Source: Vibrio fluminensis
GTDB lineage: Bacteria; Pseudomonadota; Gammaproteobacteria; Enterobacterales; Vibrionaceae
Length of the DNA stretch: 64,000 nucleotides
Assembly (NCBI RefSeq): GCF_015278125.1
Contig: NZ_JADILO010000008.1
Span: 62,001 to 126,000 of the forward strand
Reading direction: 5' to 3'
In this document: positions 19,449 to 28,961 of the stretch, piece by piece
Layout of the letters: every line of letters begins with the position of its first letter
How positions within the stretch are numbered: the stretch's first letter is position 1
The notes under the pieces: generated by a model
Database searches by the model: none
Told to the model about the DNA's origin: nothing
What the model saw: only the letters and a program-made list of their open reading frames with translations
Position numbers and translations under genes: made by a program

Positions 19449-19904
19449 CTAGCGAGCAGATTGACCAAGGTCATCAAGAGGCAGCCAGTTAACTTTTACG
19501 CCTGCTTGTAAGAACATTTCTTGGCTGACTTTAATTTTATCACCCCAACGAGAGAGAAAATCAGCGGTTTGTTCAGGGCAATGGACCGCTGAAATGCCAG
19601 TTTGAATGATCTTCGCGGCGCAGTTTGGACAAGGGAAATGGGTTACCCAAATTTCGCAACCATCTAAGTCACGTTTAGCAAATAGAATCGCATTCTCTTC
19701 AGCGTGCAATGTTTTGAGGTATTTCATTTCGCGTTCGTCGGTCGTCGCGCTGTCTGAAATGCCATGTGGATAGCCGTTGAATCCAACCGATACGATTCGA
19801 TTTTGTTTTGTAATCACAGCGCCAACTTGCGTTGATGGATCTTTACTCCAAGAGCCAACAAGTTCTGCCATTTGGTAAAAGCGTTGAGCCCATTTTGAGA
19901 TCAT
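19449..19904 (-). CDS. Deoxycytidylate deaminase-family protein
   Basis: This 151-residue zinc-dependent cytidine/dCMP deaminase converts dCMP to dUMP to feed thymidylate synthesis. Zinc-site motifs are plain: HAEENAILFA (His and the proton-shuttling Glu) and PCPNCAAKIIQTGI (two Cys). The N-terminal DPSTQVGAVI and GFNGYPHG are typical of the dCMP deaminase group. A GAGGAAA box precedes the ATG. It is a lone gene, at the expected length for the family. Free-base or nucleoside substrates cannot be fully excluded. Confidence 0.88.
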   Translation of the reverse strand: MISKWAQRFYQMAELVGSWSKDPSTQVGAVITKQNRIVSVGFNGYPHGISDSATTDEREMKYLKTLHAEENAILFAKRDLDGCEIWVTHFPCPNCAAKIIQTGISAVHCPEQTADFLSRWGDKIKVSQEMFLQAGVKVNWLPLDDLGQSAR

Positions 19905-20261
19905 TTTGTTTCCTCAACCAGATATTTACTATAAAGATGAAATTAGCGGCAAAATTTTTGATTCGCCAAGAGCATATTATGCCAATTTTCTTGCCGTTAG
20001 TACCCTGTTTGCGGCTTTGTTGATAATAAATAGAGGCTTTTGATGAAAGTACTCGGATATATACTTTGGCAACTTGTCTGTTTCAGCTGTGAGAGATCTC
20101 TTACATGGACGTGAGAAATGATGGGATTCTCTGTGCAGATAAATGAGTAAAGTAAGCATAAGTTATTGTATTTTATGCGTTTAGTGTGCGATTGAAAAAA
20201 TTCACTTAAGAAATAGTGCTTAAACTAGATGGTTCTAGAGGCCTAAATGACGTAATTTATA

Positions 20262-20510
20262 GGTGTCGGCAGGATGCAGACACGGAACAGGAAAGACCCA
20301 AGGATTGGTCATCTTCAGGACGAAGATATAGTCATCTAGGATAGATGGTTAGCAAGGATTGCAAAGGACACCGCTAGGACAGCGATGTTAAGGAAGTGCT
20401 GAAGGATACAGCGTACTATCAAGGAATAGATGCAGGGAGCACCTATTAGTAGCCGGATGCTGCGAGTAAGAATAGACCCCGTTAGGTTATGCCTAGCGGG
20501 GTTTTCTTTT
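20262..20510 (+). ncRNA. csrB: CsrB-family regulatory RNA that sequesters CsrA
   Basis: A stretch of about 249 bases has 11 AGGA motifs and three further GGA motifs spaced every 10-25 bases, many in predicted hairpin loops. It ends in a strong terminator. The 5' end forms a stem (GTGTC 20263-20267 with GACAC 20279-20283) that presents AGGA in its loop. A -10-like TAATTTAT lies at 20253-20260. By family knowledge the RNA binds many copies of CsrA and relieves its control of carbon storage, motility and virulence genes; in vibrios it is driven by the VarS/VarA system. Which paralogue (CsrB, C or D) this is cannot be decided here. Confidence 0.88.
20476..20510 (+). terminator. Terminator of the CsrB-type RNA
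   Basis: An 11-bp stem with one wobble pair (20476-20486 with 20492-20502) and a four-base loop is followed by a T-rich tail. Confidence 0.9.
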
Positions 20511-20543
20511 ATATCGGCTTAATTTCGTCTTACCAGAATCGTA

Positions 20544-21821
20544 CTAACGCTTAAAGCTTACCGGCTCACTTTCATCCAAGTGAATTTGTGTCTGTGCTGG
20601 TTGAGTTTCAGCAATCACTTTGCCGTGACGCACTGAGTAGCGAACAGGTACTTGACGACGTACTGCATCAAAGCCATTTTCCGCAGGAAGGATCAGTAGG
20701 CTACCTGGTTTACCCGCTTCAATACCGTGCTTGTCTTGAATGTTCAGTGTGCGAGCAGAATTGGTGCTAATCAAATCCAGTGAGTTGTTGATTTGATCAT
20801 AGCCCATGACCTGACACACATGCAGACCCATATGTAGCACTTGTAGCATGTTGGCGGTTCCCAGTGGGTACCAAGGGTCAAAGACATCATCGTGACCAAA
20901 GCAGATATTGATGTTGGCGTTAAGCATTTCTTTTACGCGCGTTACACCACGACGTTTCGGGTAATCATCAAAACGACCTTGTAGGTGAATGTTGACTAGT
21001 GGGTTCGCAACAAAGTTGATGCCAGACATCTTCAATAGACGGAATAGTCGCGAAGCATACGCACCGTTGTATGAGCCCATTGCCGTTGTGTGGCTTGCGG
21101 TTACCTTATGACCCATGTTGTATTTGTGTGCCAGTGCAGCCAACGTCTCAACAAAGCGTGATTGTTCATCGTCAATTTCGTCACAATGAACGTCGATTAG
21201 GCGGTCGTATTTTTGCGCGAGTTCGAAAACGTAGTGTAGTGATTCAATACCATATTCTCGAGTAAACTCGAAATGAGGGATAGCACCAATGACATCTGCG
21301 CCTATTTGTACTGCTTCTTCGAGTAATTCTTTACCATTTGGGTAAGAAAGAATGCCTTCTTGCGGAAATGCCACGATTTGAATGTCTACCCATTCTTTCA
21401 TCTCTTCACGCACTTCGACCATTGCTTTGAGTGCGATAAGTGTTGGGTCAGAAACATCAACATGGGTACGTACGTGTTGTACACCGTTAGCGATTTGCCA
21501 TTTTAAGGTTTGCTTGGCGCGTGATTTTACATCTTCGATTGATAGCAGCTCTTTACGTTCTGCCCATCGTTCAATGCCCTCAAACAAAGTACCAGAGATA
21601 TTCCAGCTTGGTTCACCTGCCGTTTGTGTAGTGTCTAGGTGAATGTGCGGTTCACAGAACGGCGCGACAGCCATGCCACCTTCAGCGTCTAATACATCAC
21701 CTTGGAAGCTAAGTTCTAGCTGATTGTCTTCGATACGCTTGAATTGACCATCCTCAATCAAAATTTGCTTCAGACCTTCCTGTCCTTGCAGTGTTACGTT
21801 CTTGATCAACATAGTTGTCAT
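20544..21821 (-). CDS. codA: Cytosine deaminase
   Basis: This 425-residue amidohydrolase converts cytosine to uracil and ammonia. Metal-binding [13 protein letters not shown] (about residue 57) and the later [12 protein letters not shown] and ASHTTAM segments match Cod[15 protein letters not shown] carries the conserved aspartate. The length matches E. coli CodA (427). It lies 9 bases downstream of codB on the same strand, with its AAGGA box directly after the codB stop, so the two form a cytosine salvage operon. It ends convergently with the CsrB-type RNA. Confidence 0.95.
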   Translation of the reverse strand: MTTMLIKNVTLQGQEGLKQILIEDGQFKRIEDNQLELSFQGDVLDAEGGMAVAPFCEPHIHLDTTQTAGEPSWNISGTLFEGIERWAERKELLSIEDVKSRAKQTLKWQIANGVQHVRTHVDVSDPTLIALKAMVEVREEMKEWVDIQIVAFPQEGILSYPNGKELLEEAVQIGADVIGAIPHFEFTREYGIESLHYVFELAQKYDRLIDVHCDEIDDEQSRFVETLAALAHKYNMGHKVTASHTTAMGSYNGAYASRLFRLLKMSGINFVANPLVNIHLQGRFDDYPKRRGVTRVKEMLNANINICFGHDDVFDPWYPLGTANMLQVLHMGLHVCQVMGYDQINNSLDLISTNSARTLNIQDKHGIEAGKPGSLLILPAENGFDAVRRQVPVRYSVRHGKVIAETQPAQTQIHLDESEPVSFKR

Positions 21822-21830
21822 GATGGTTCC

Positions 21831-23069
21831 TTACGCCAGCTTAGCTGCTAACGTTCTTTTATTAATAATAGGGTTTAAAACAAGGTAGCTTAGAGCACCG
21901 CCCAATACTGCATTGACTGGAACGACTCCCGGTAGGAAGTGACCTGCTGCTACACCAAGTGCGACTGCAATAATGCCTGCCCAATTGACAGTTTGGAACT
22001 GGGTTGCTTCGAAGTTAGCGTAGCGTTTACGGTTTGCCAAGAAATCTGCAATGATCACGCCACCAATTGGTGGAATAGCCAGCGATAGGAACGTTAACCA
22101 ACCAACGAAGTGATTGTATAGCCAAAGAGCGCAAAGTGTGCCGATAACGCCGTTTACCATTGAAATATACTTGCTTGGTAGTCCAGTGATGTTTGAGAAT
22201 CCCAGACCTGAAGCATATAGCGCGTTGTCGTTAGTGGTCCAAATATTCAAGCCTAGTACGATGATGGCAGGAATAAGTAACCCCTGAGCAATCATCACCT
22301 CAGAGATATCAGACTGACCAGTCACGGAAGCACCCGCCGCACCAAAGATGAACATCAGAGAGTTGCCGATAAAGAACGCGACCATGGTTACTAGCACCGC
22401 CCCTTTGGGTTTTTTACCGAAGCGGACAAAGTCAGCGGTTAAAGTACCCGCGCTAATAAATGAACCAACCACCATTGCCAGTGCGATTGAGAAATCGATG
22501 GGTTGTGCTGGTTCTACTTTTTGTAGTTCGCTTACACCACCAATGCTGTTGATTGCCTCTATGACCGAGTAACCACCAAGGAGAGCAATTGCAGGTACAG
22601 CGATTGCCGACAAAATCATAAGTGCCGCGATACCAAAATATACCGTCGCGGTCATCAGTAGACCCGAAACAAGGATTAGAGTGTTGGTGTCAATGCCTGT
22701 GGCTTTATGCACTGGGATAGCAAACATAGCAACACCAACACCAAACCAACCAACTTGAGTGCCGCCAAGAAGAGCTGAAGGAAGCCAAGAGCCTTTAGAA
22801 CCAAAAGAGAAACGAGCAAGAAGGTGAGTTGAGAGACCAGTAGAGGCGCCGATGTAACCGAGGAAAGAAGTGTAAATACCGAGAATTAGGTTACCGATGA
22901 GAACAGCGAGGAAGAAATCATTAAAGGAAAGACCAGTGCCGAGTGAACCGCCGGTCCACATACTGGCTGAAAAGAAGGTCAATCCCAACATCACCATTGT
23001 TAGTGAAGCCACTCCTTTGCGTGCCGAATTAGGAACAGGACCTAGGCTATAGTTGTTGTCACCAGCCAT
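21831..23069 (-). CDS. codB: Cytosine permease
   Basis: This 412-residue NCS1-family transporter has about 12 hydrophobic segments and imports cytosine with protons or sodium. The N-terminus DNNYSLGPVPNSARKG and the following WTGGSLGTG and RFSFGSKGSWLPS segments match CodB closely. A GGAGG box precedes the ATG. It is the first gene of the codBA operon. Confidence 0.94.
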   Translation of the reverse strand: MAGDNNYSLGPVPNSARKGVASLTMVMLGLTFFSASMWTGGSLGTGLSFNDFFLAVLIGNLILGIYTSFLGYIGASTGLSTHLLARFSFGSKGSWLPSALLGGTQVGWFGVGVAMFAIPVHKATGIDTNTLILVSGLLMTATVYFGIAALMILSAIAVPAIALLGGYSVIEAINSIGGVSELQKVEPAQPIDFSIALAMVVGSFISAGTLTADFVRFGKKPKGAVLVTMVAFFIGNSLMFIFGAAGASVTGQSDISEVMIAQGLLIPAIIVLGLNIWTTNDNALYASGLGFSNITGLPSKYISMVNGVIGTLCALWLYNHFVGWLTFLSLAIPPIGGVIIADFLANRKRYANFEATQFQTVNWAGIIAVALGVAAGHFLPGVVPVNAVLGGALSYLVLNPIINKRTLAAKLA

Positions 23070-23810
23070 TTTAACCTCCGCGCTTAAAAAATAGATTTAT
23101 TGCCAAACTCTAGTTAAACGGCGCGTATTATGATGATATAAAATCGCATGTCAATTATAAATTTATCAATAGTGGCTTATTTTGTGTTGTATTAAATCTT
23201 ATCTATTGATTTTTAATAAGTTAATTTTTGATGATCTTGTTTTACTCATGTGTGTAACCGTTTGCTTTTGGTGGATTTTATGGTTGTTATATCTGTTTGG
23301 GTTGCATTTTTTTTCATGACAGAGAAATGTAAGCCATTGCTTGGGGTGCGGATTGATTACGGAATGATTTATTTCAATCTCATGGTGTTTTGCTCGTTGT
23401 GTGCGCTTTTTTTGAGCGCTAACTTGTGTTTATGGTGATTTGTTATCAATATTCTTTCTTGGTCTTTAAATGTATTGGTTTATGTTTGTTTTTAGTAGGG
23501 GTTGTTAGGCTTTAATGCTTATGATTATTTTAAATTTTTGTCTTAAAAAATAATGTGATGGGTTTTGACTTGGGTTGATGAGTGTTTTGTTTACTCGTTG
23601 GCTGTAGTCTTCGTGTTTTTGTTTTTGATCTCCTCATTTTAGATTGCGTATAAACGTCATGATGTCATACCAAGCTTTATAGCAAATGTTGATAAAGTGA
23701 TCTTGATTAAGTAATGTAATTGATATGCAACTGTTAATTGAGAGCTTTGCACCAGTAAATATTGTGTTTTTTAGTATAATTGGTCTGGCTTTCACATAAG
23801 GAGATAAATA
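23070..23810. other. T-rich intergenic region between codB and azurin genes
   Basis: About 740 bases separate divergent genes. The region is very AT-rich. A 62-codon plus-strand frame at 23250-23438 is hydrophobic but follows from T-richness and has no convincing ribosome-binding site. Promoters for codBA and the azurin gene must lie here; I cannot place them firmly. Confidence 0.5.
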
Positions 23811-24263
23811 ATGAAACTTCGTTACCTGCTTTCTATCACGACTTTATTTGCAGCAGCTTTCTCGGCCCAAGCGAGTGCAAGCTGTGAAGTGACAGTTGAA
23901 GCAAACGATATGATGAAATTCTCAACGGATGTAATCAGTGTTCCAGCAACGTGTGAAGAAGTGTCAATTACACTTAAACACACAGGTAAATTGCCTGCCG
24001 CATCGATGGGTCACAATATTGTGATTACCGATACTGCAAACGTGCAAGGTGTGGGTACAGATGGTATGAGTGCAGGTATTGATAATAGCTACATCAAGCC
24101 TGGTGATGATCGCGTATATGCATTCTCTAAAGTTATCGGTGGTGGTGAAGAGACCGTTTTGACTTTTGATACATCAGCGTTGAAGGCTGGTGGTGATTAC
24201 TCATTCTTTTGTTCATTCCCTGGTCACTGGGCGATTATGAAAGGTAAATTTGAGTTTAAGTAA
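23811..24263 (+). CDS. Azurin, periplasmic blue copper protein
   Basis: This 150-residue protein has a Sec signal peptide ending ASA (about residue 23), giving a mature protein of about 127 residues, the usual azurin length. The type 1 copper ligands are visible: His in MGHNIV, then Cys, His and Met in FFCSFPGHWAIMKG. CEVTVEANDMMKF at the mature N-terminus is diagnostic of azurin. It shuttles electrons in the periplasm, for example to peroxidases or nitrite reductases. AAGGAG precedes the start, and a terminator follows. Confidence 0.95.
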   Translation: MKLRYLLSITTLFAAAFSAQASASCEVTVEANDMMKFSTDVISVPATCEEVSITLKHTGKLPAASMGHNIVITDTANVQGVGTDGMSAGIDNSYIKPGDDRVYAFSKVIGGGEETVLTFDTSALKAGGDYSFFCSFPGHWAIMKGKFEFK

Positions 24264-24281
24264 GCCATATTTGGATTTAAG

Positions 24282-24309
24282 AAAAACGCCTCTTTAGAGG
24301 CGTTTTTTT
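24282..24309. terminator. Bidirectional terminator after azurin
   Basis: A 6-bp stem (24287-24292 with 24297-24302) is flanked by A5 and T7 runs. It is shared with the convergent gene at 24308. Confidence 0.85.
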
Positions 24310-24844
24310 ATTTAAATAGACTCTTAACCCATGCCATTAAAGGGTTGTCTGGTTTGGTTGAATTTGTGTGGCTTTTTCCTTGGTAGAAACTGGCCATAAA
24401 TGCACTACGTATTTGCTGAATATCCCCACCCATTGCGCTAACGATAGCTGAAGCTGTTTTCTCAGCATGATCATTGGCAAGGCTAAAATCCATCGCTAAA
24501 TAACCTTGTAAATATAGCCATAAGTGGGTGATGAAAATTAACTGTTCGCCATCGTGATAATGAAAGTTGTCCGCGAGATCTTTTCCCAGCTCTTGGTTAA
24601 GTGCTTGGTGCATGGCTTTCGCCGAGCTCTGGTGTTGCTCAACTTGATTGAGAGCTTCGATATGTGATTTTGTCAATAACCCGAGTAAGTGGTGGTTTAC
24701 TGGTGTAGTTGGCTTAACCTTTAGCACTGTGGCAAACAATGGTGAGTTGTGTTCGACAAATATTTGCCACTGTCTTGCTTCAAAATCAACCGATGCAAGA
24801 TCATTAGCTTTGATATCACAAATGGCTTGCTGTAAATCAGTCAT
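24308..24844 (-). CDS. Hypothetical protein downstream of yaeQ
   Basis: A soluble, mostly helical protein of 178 residues with no signal peptide. The start at 24844 overlaps the yaeQ stop by 8 bases, which indicates translational coupling; a longer frame opening at 24898 lies wholly within yaeQ. The sequence has aromatic and histidine clusters (HYHDGEQLIFITHLWLYLQGYLAMDF) but no motif I can assign. Its job is presumably linked to YaeQ, which itself is poorly understood. Confidence 0.6.
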   Translation of the reverse strand: MTDLQQAICDIKANDLASVDFEARQWQIFVEHNSPLFATVLKVKPTTPVNHHLLGLLTKSHIEALNQVEQHQSSAKAMHQALNQELGKDLADNFHYHDGEQLIFITHLWLYLQGYLAMDFSLANDHAEKTASAIVSAMGGDIQQIRSAFMASFYQGKSHTNSTKPDNPLMAWVKSLFK

Positions 24845-25376
24845 GGCTCTGTAGTGTTTCCCAAACAACTTCAGCAGAGCCGTCACTGCTGTCAACAAAT
24901 AGGCTGTTACCTGTAATCATGACAGATAAGTCCATTCCGCGTTGGACGTTCGCTGCTAATGCTTCAATTGAATCAGCATCAAACTGGTGGATATTGGCGT
25001 TAAATGCAGCAAGTTTACTTTTTGATTGATTCCACCAAACGTCAGATTTGCTATTGAAGGTATAGATATCCACTTTGTTTGCTAGACGTGAGGCTTTTTT
25101 TACTCGGTCTACTGATGGTTCACCAACTTCGATCCAATGTTCAATTGTACCATCTAACGATTTTTGCCATAGATCGGGTTCTTCAATGGTCGATAACCCC
25201 TTGGTAAAAACAAGCTCAGGAGCCGCATTTAAGCAGTAAGCCATCATTCGAGCCATCATGCGTGATACTGTTTCTGATGGGTGAAGGGCGATAGTGCATG
25301 CGAGAGAATCATAGTAGTCGCGATTGGTGTCAGAAAGTGCGATACGGAATTTATATATTGTTGGTTTAAGAGCCAT
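24837..25376 (-). CDS. yaeQ: YaeQ family protein
   Basis: This 179-residue protein aligns well with E. coli YaeQ: MALKPTIYKFRIALSD at the start, then LALHPSET-type and MMARMMAY segments, EEPDLWQKSLDGTIEHWIEVGEP, and YTFNSKSDVWWNQSKSKL. The fold is a PD-(D/E)XK nuclease-like core with acidic residues in DEP/ELG-type positions. E. coli YaeQ was first seen as a suppressor affecting RfaH-dependent expression; the biochemical activity is unsettled. I use the ATG at 25376, since the upstream TTG is unlikely. A gene of unknown function follows in the same operon. Confidence 0.9.
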   Translation of the reverse strand: MALKPTIYKFRIALSDTNRDYYDSLACTIALHPSETVSRMMARMMAYCLNAAPELVFTKGLSTIEEPDLWQKSLDGTIEHWIEVGEPSVDRVKKASRLANKVDIYTFNSKSDVWWNQSKSKLAAFNANIHQFDADSIEALAANVQRGMDLSVMITGNSLFVDSSDGSAEVVWETLQSHD

Positions 25377-25475
25377 GTTTATATCCAAAGTAACCAGAAA
25401 GATTCATTTAGCGTAGTGAAATGGAGCAATTAGATATTTAATGGCGTGATAAAAAATGTTTGCCACCAAAATAAA

Positions 25476-25502
25476 AATAGCCAGCTAAATGAGCTGGCTA
25501 TT
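25476..25502 (-). terminator. Terminator of the cold-shock gene
   Basis: A perfect 11-bp stem (25476-25486 with 25492-25502) is followed by T5 on the minus strand, 22 bases after the csp stop. Confidence 0.9.
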
Positions 25503-25523
25503 AAAATCGATTTTGTCGACAAA

Positions 25524-25733
25524 TTAAAGAACTTTAATGTTCTCTGCTTGTGGACCTTTCTGACCTTGAGTAATGCTGAATTCAACAGCTTGGCCTTCAG
25601 TTAGAGTGCGGAAACCGTCACCTGTGATTGCACTGAAGTGTGCAAAAACGTCTGGACCGTTTTCTTGTTTGATGAAGCCAAAGCCTTTAGTTTCGTTGAA
25701 CCATTTTACTGTACCAGTCACTGTATCTGACAT
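25524..25733 (-). CDS. CspA-family cold-shock protein
   Basis: This 69-residue single cold-shock domain has RNP1 (KGFGFIKQ) and RNP2 (VFAHFSAI) intact, the normal length and the usual [14 protein letters not shown] opening. It binds single-stranded nucleic acid and melts RNA structure. An AAGGA-type box precedes the ATG. The noncoding DNA upstream, more than 700 bases, leaves room for the long structured leader typical of cold-induced csp genes. Confidence 0.95.
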   Translation of the reverse strand: MSDTVTGTVKWFNETKGFGFIKQENGPDVFAHFSAITGDGFRTLTEGQAVEFSITQGQKGPQAENIKVL

Positions 25734-26470
25734 CTGTCTTTCCTTTGTGTTTCACTGTTTCGCCTAAAGTGGCACGGATAGCGTGGAAAAGGAGATTGCT
25801 ATTGCGCACGACGTTACGGCAGACACACATAGGCTCCAACGAAACGGCGTTCTAGACAAGAACCGTTTTCTAGCTAACAAACAGTCTAAGGTTTAACCAA
25901 TCTAAGTCAATAAAATTCCAGTGAATTTAAATGAATAATTTGAACTAAATATCGCCTCGAGAAAATTTGACTGGAATTTAATACTGACTCACGCGCTCTT
26001 GTCACAATTCTATGTTTATTGGAATGAGAACTGCATAACAAAGCTTGATTTAAAGTGTGATGTACATAACTCATTATAAAGTCAGCTTTAAGAGATCAGA
26101 TGAGATTGCAAGTTTATGTTTATCGACAGGTTGTTTTATTGATGCGGATAGTAAGTCGGTATTTCGCCGGTCTAAATGACAAAATGAGTTTAAAGTTCAC
26201 ATATTTTCTAATTGATAGAAGAAAGATGGCTGTTAATTTAATGTTAACTTTGTTGGGTGTTGCTTTCCCCAAAATCTAATTTACAGATTAGAAAGGACAT
26301 TTTACATGTCTTATGTTAATGAAATGTACAAGCGGCTTGTTGGTGACATTTTTCACACATATAGGCATAGAAATAGCACTTGTATTTTAAAAAATTGATG
26401 AGAAAATGACCGCAAAATGAGTTTTCATTATTGAAAGGATGCTTCTAACAATCTCTAGAGGTTAAGCGTT
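25734..26470. other. Divergent upstream region of the csp gene
   Basis: About 740 AT-rich bases. The first about 150 bases on the minus strand probably form the csp leader. The rest includes a short plus-strand frame at 26306-26398 and the promoter of the membrane protein gene at 26471. No RNA family is recognised. Confidence 0.5.
26306..26398 (+). CDS. Possible 30-residue small protein
   Basis: ATG at 26306 is preceded by AAGGA with a 9-base gap, a good ribosome-binding site. The frame reads MSYVNEMYKRLVGDIFHTYR and ends after 30 residues. It is soluble and basic with no recognised motif. It lies 73 bases before the next gene. It may be a true small protein, a leader, or chance. Confidence 0.3.
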   Translation: MSYVNEMYKRLVGDIFHTYRHRNSTCILKN

Positions 26471-26821
26471 ATGAAACTAGTTCTAATCTTGATGGCATCT
26501 ATCTCTGCTGGAGCGGCTTCAGCCGATCATTTTCATTCATTTATGCTCGGATTGTCTGTGGCAGCTTTAGCTGTGGGTAGTTGCTATTGGTTTGCTTTTC
26601 GAACCACTCGCTTCCCACACTTAGCGATGTTCCTATTGATTTGTGGGCTATTGGCTAAAGTCACTGTGACGGTTGTCGGTGTTGCATTGGGTATTTCTCA
26701 AGCATTGATTACGTCACCACTGGTATTTGCGCTGTCGTACCTATTTTTCTCTTTGGTGGTTACCTACCTTTGGTTTAGCTACCGCGACTCGATTACCAAA
26801 GCACCTCAGCGATTAGCGTAA
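26471..26821 (+). CDS. Small integral membrane protein (116 aa)
   Basis: Four hydrophobic segments can be seen (about residues 3-17, 24-44, 52-75 and 80-104), with a short basic tail. The first might be a signal sequence cleaved near ASA/ADH. No family is recognised. It is a single gene with its own terminator. The name of any function would be a guess. Confidence 0.6.
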   Translation: MKLVLILMASISAGAASADHFHSFMLGLSVAALAVGSCYWFAFRTTRFPHLAMFLLICGLLAKVTVTVVGVALGISQALITSPLVFALSYLFFSLVVTYLWFSYRDSITKAPQRLA

Positions 26822-26851
26822 TCAGCCAACAAATAAGTTGCATAAATAAGA

Positions 26852-26877
26852 GCTAGCTGTTTCAGCTGGCTTTTTTT
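26852..26877 (+). terminator. Rho-independent terminator
   Basis: An 8-bp stem with one wobble (26852-26859 with 26863-26870) is followed by seven T. Confidence 0.88.
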
Positions 26878-27016
26878 ATGTTTTAAATCCGCATTTTGCA
26901 AGATGTCACATTTCTTTGCCTCAATTCTTGTATAACCGTAACTAAGCGTAACAGACTTGCTGAAACAACCTACGCTTTCAATATACTGAGATCAGTCTTT
27001 TAATTGGTAGAGTGCC

Positions 27017-28183
27017 ATGAAAACAAAACGTCTAATACAATCAGCTTTAGTCATCAGCGCATTTAGTGCTTCTGCGACAATAGCTGCGCCTTCTATTACT
27101 CCTGATCCTCCGGTGATTGGTGCGAAAGGCTATATCTTAATGGACTACAATACAGGTCAAGTATTAGTAGAGAAGAATGCTCACGATCCACTAAACCCGG
27201 CAAGCTTAACGAAGCTAATGACCGCTTATGTTGCTGGTCAGGAGGTGAATTCTGGCAATGTCACATTGGATGACCAAGTGACAATCAGTCAAAATGCCTG
27301 GGCTAAGAACTTTCCCGATTCTTCAAAAATGTTTATTGAAGTGGGAACCTCTGTTTCATTGATGGATCTCTATCGTGGGTTGGTGGTTCAGTCAGGGAAT
27401 GACGCGAGTGTTGCGATAGCTGAGCATGTTGCTGGTAGTGAAGGGGCATTTGTCGGGTTAATGAATAGCTGGGCGAAAAAGCTTGGTTTAAATAATACTG
27501 CTTATACTAACCCACATGGTTTAGACAGTGATGGCCTTTATTCAACGCCTTACGATATTGCGCTGCTTAGCCAAGCGATTATCCGTGATTTGCCAACTAT
27601 TTATCCGCTATACAGTGAAACCTCATTCGCCTACAACGGCATTACTCAATACAACCGTAATGGTTTGCTTAGGGATAGAAGTTTAAATGTTGATGGTATG
27701 AAAACAGGCTATACCAGCGGAGCAGGGTACAGCTTAGCGACATCAGCTACTAGTGGGGATATGCGCTTGATTTCGGTTATTATGGGGTCGAGTAGCACTA
27801 AGAGTCGTGAATCTGAAAGCAAACAGCTACTTAGTTATGGTTTCCGTTTCTTTGATACGGTATTAGCCAGTGAAGTGGGTAAATCGATCAGTCAACCTCG
27901 TGTATGGATGGGAGAGCAAGATTCACTCAACGTTGGTACCGCCGAAAACATCTATTTGACGTTACCAAAATCGGATGTCAAAAAAGTTGAAGCAGAGTTG
28001 GTCTACAATGGCGAACTTGTTGCTCCAATTGCCGCAGGGCAAGTTATCGGTAAGGTAATTTACAGTGTCGGTGGCGATGAAGTTGCTCAAGCTGATTTGA
28101 CGGCATTAGACGCGGTAGAAGAAGGCGGCATTTTTAAGCGTGTTTTAGATTGGTTAAAAATGCTCGTTGCTAGCTGGTTCTAA
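27017..28183 (+). CDS. dacC: D-alanyl-D-alanine carboxypeptidase (PBP5/6 type)
   Basis: This 388-residue low-molecular-weight penicillin-binding protein trims the terminal D-alanine of peptidoglycan side chains. The signal peptide ends near TIAAP (residue 24). Catalytic motifs are SLTK (NPASLTKLMTAY), SGN (VQSGNDASVAIAEH) and KTG (DGMKTGYTSGAGYSLA). A C-terminal amphipathic stretch (GGIFKRVLDWLKMLVASWF) should anchor it to the inner membrane surface. PBP5 and PBP6 (dacA, dacC) cannot be separated with certainty from sequence alone. Confidence 0.9.
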   Translation: MKTKRLIQSALVISAFSASATIAAPSITPDPPVIGAKGYILMDYNTGQVLVEKNAHDPLNPASLTKLMTAYVAGQEVNSGNVTLDDQVTISQNAWAKNFPDSSKMFIEVGTSVSLMDLYRGLVVQSGNDASVAIAEHVAGSEGAFVGLMNSWAKKLGLNNTAYTNPHGLDSDGLYSTPYDIALLSQAIIRDLPTIYPLYSETSFAYNGITQYNRNGLLRDRSLNVDGMKTGYTSGAGYSLATSATSGDMRLISVIMGSSSTKSRESESKQLLSYGFRFFDTVLASEVGKSISQPRVWMGEQDSLNVGTAENIYLTLPKSDVKKVEAELVYNGELVAPIAAGQVIGKVIYSVGGDEVAQADLTALDAVEEGGIFKRVLDWLKMLVASWF

Positions 28184-28206
28184 ATCGCGGCTTTATTTCT
28201 TAGAAA

Positions 28207-28234
28207 GTCAGATGAGCCTTTATGCTCATCTGAC
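28207..28234 (+). terminator. Hairpin after dacC
   Basis: A perfect 11-bp stem (28207-28217 with 28224-28234) lies 23 bases after the stop. It lacks a T-run, so it may be a processing or protection element rather than a strong terminator. Confidence 0.6.
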
Positions 28235-28447
28235 GATAAACACACCTTAAATATCACCTAGTTTCATTCTTTTTTGAAGCGAACACGCAACGCGGGCAAT
28301 TTTGCCGTAAATCTTAACTTCCCTTTACGTCTCACTGACAATGGTTGGCTCTTTTTCGCCACAATTCGCGCAAAGATTTTAAGCGGGCACCTCGATAAGA
28401 ATGTGCCTGGCAATAATTGCGCAGCAGTGTAGAAATAGGAAATAATG

Positions 28448-28792
28448 ATGGAATTTACCGCAAAAGATAGCGAAGCTTTGTATCAGGTTTGGATGTCACA
28501 AAAGTCTAAAATGCGTCTTACACAAATGGAATTTGCTAAAAAATTGGGCATGAGCCAGCTTGAGTTTTCAAGCATATTACGCGGCGAGCGACCATTATCG
28601 ATGGCTTTTGTGTCGCGATTCTGCAACCTGCTCAACTTGGAGTCTGCACGAGTTATTCCATCGTTACGTTCTCAACCTGATGTGAAAGAGGTTTACCTCG
28701 AAAGTCGCATGACCGTGGATGGTGAAATTAAACGTGCTTACATTGAAGGCAATCAAGTCGTTGTTGAGTACTTACATCGTGTTACGCACTAA
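28448..28792 (+). CDS. XRE-family small DNA-binding protein
   Basis: This protein of about 114 residues has a helix-turn-helix in residues 20-60 (RLTQMEFAKKLGMSQLEFSSILRGERPLS) followed by a short C-terminal beta-rich part. It probably acts as a transcriptional regulator. A GGAAA box precedes two adjacent ATG codons (28445 and 28448). No obvious target lies beside it, and no toxin-antitoxin partner is visible. Confidence 0.75.
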   Translation: MEFTAKDSEALYQVWMSQKSKMRLTQMEFAKKLGMSQLEFSSILRGERPLSMAFVSRFCNLLNLESARVIPSLRSQPDVKEVYLESRMTVDGEIKRAYIEGNQVVVEYLHRVTH

Positions 28793-28829
28793 TAGTGCTT
28801 ACGATGGATGGCAGGCTGCTGAATTCGAA

Positions 28830-28961
28830 TGTATACCCGTCTGAGTTAAACTTACAGCAGTGTTGACTGGCACTCACACAAACCTCATCAAATAGACATC
28901 TATGCTCATAGGCTTTGTTCCTTTGTCGCCTACCTGCATCTACTCGCTGTTTGGGTATACA
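28830..28961. repeat. Dispersed palindromic-ended repeat, copy 1 (ERIC-like)
   Basis: This 132-bp intergenic element is bounded by 9-bp inverted ends (28830-28838 and 28953-28961). It shares a core of about 65 bases, nearly identical, with the element at 61728-61868. The core includes CTTTGTTCCTTTGTCGCCTA. It encodes no protein. The size, inverted ends and intergenic location resemble ERIC-type elements. Confidence 0.85.

Noticed and set aside
23250..23438. Hydrophobic 62-codon frame between codB and azurin
   Set aside because: The region is T-rich, which creates hydrophobic codons by chance, and there is no convincing ribosome-binding site.
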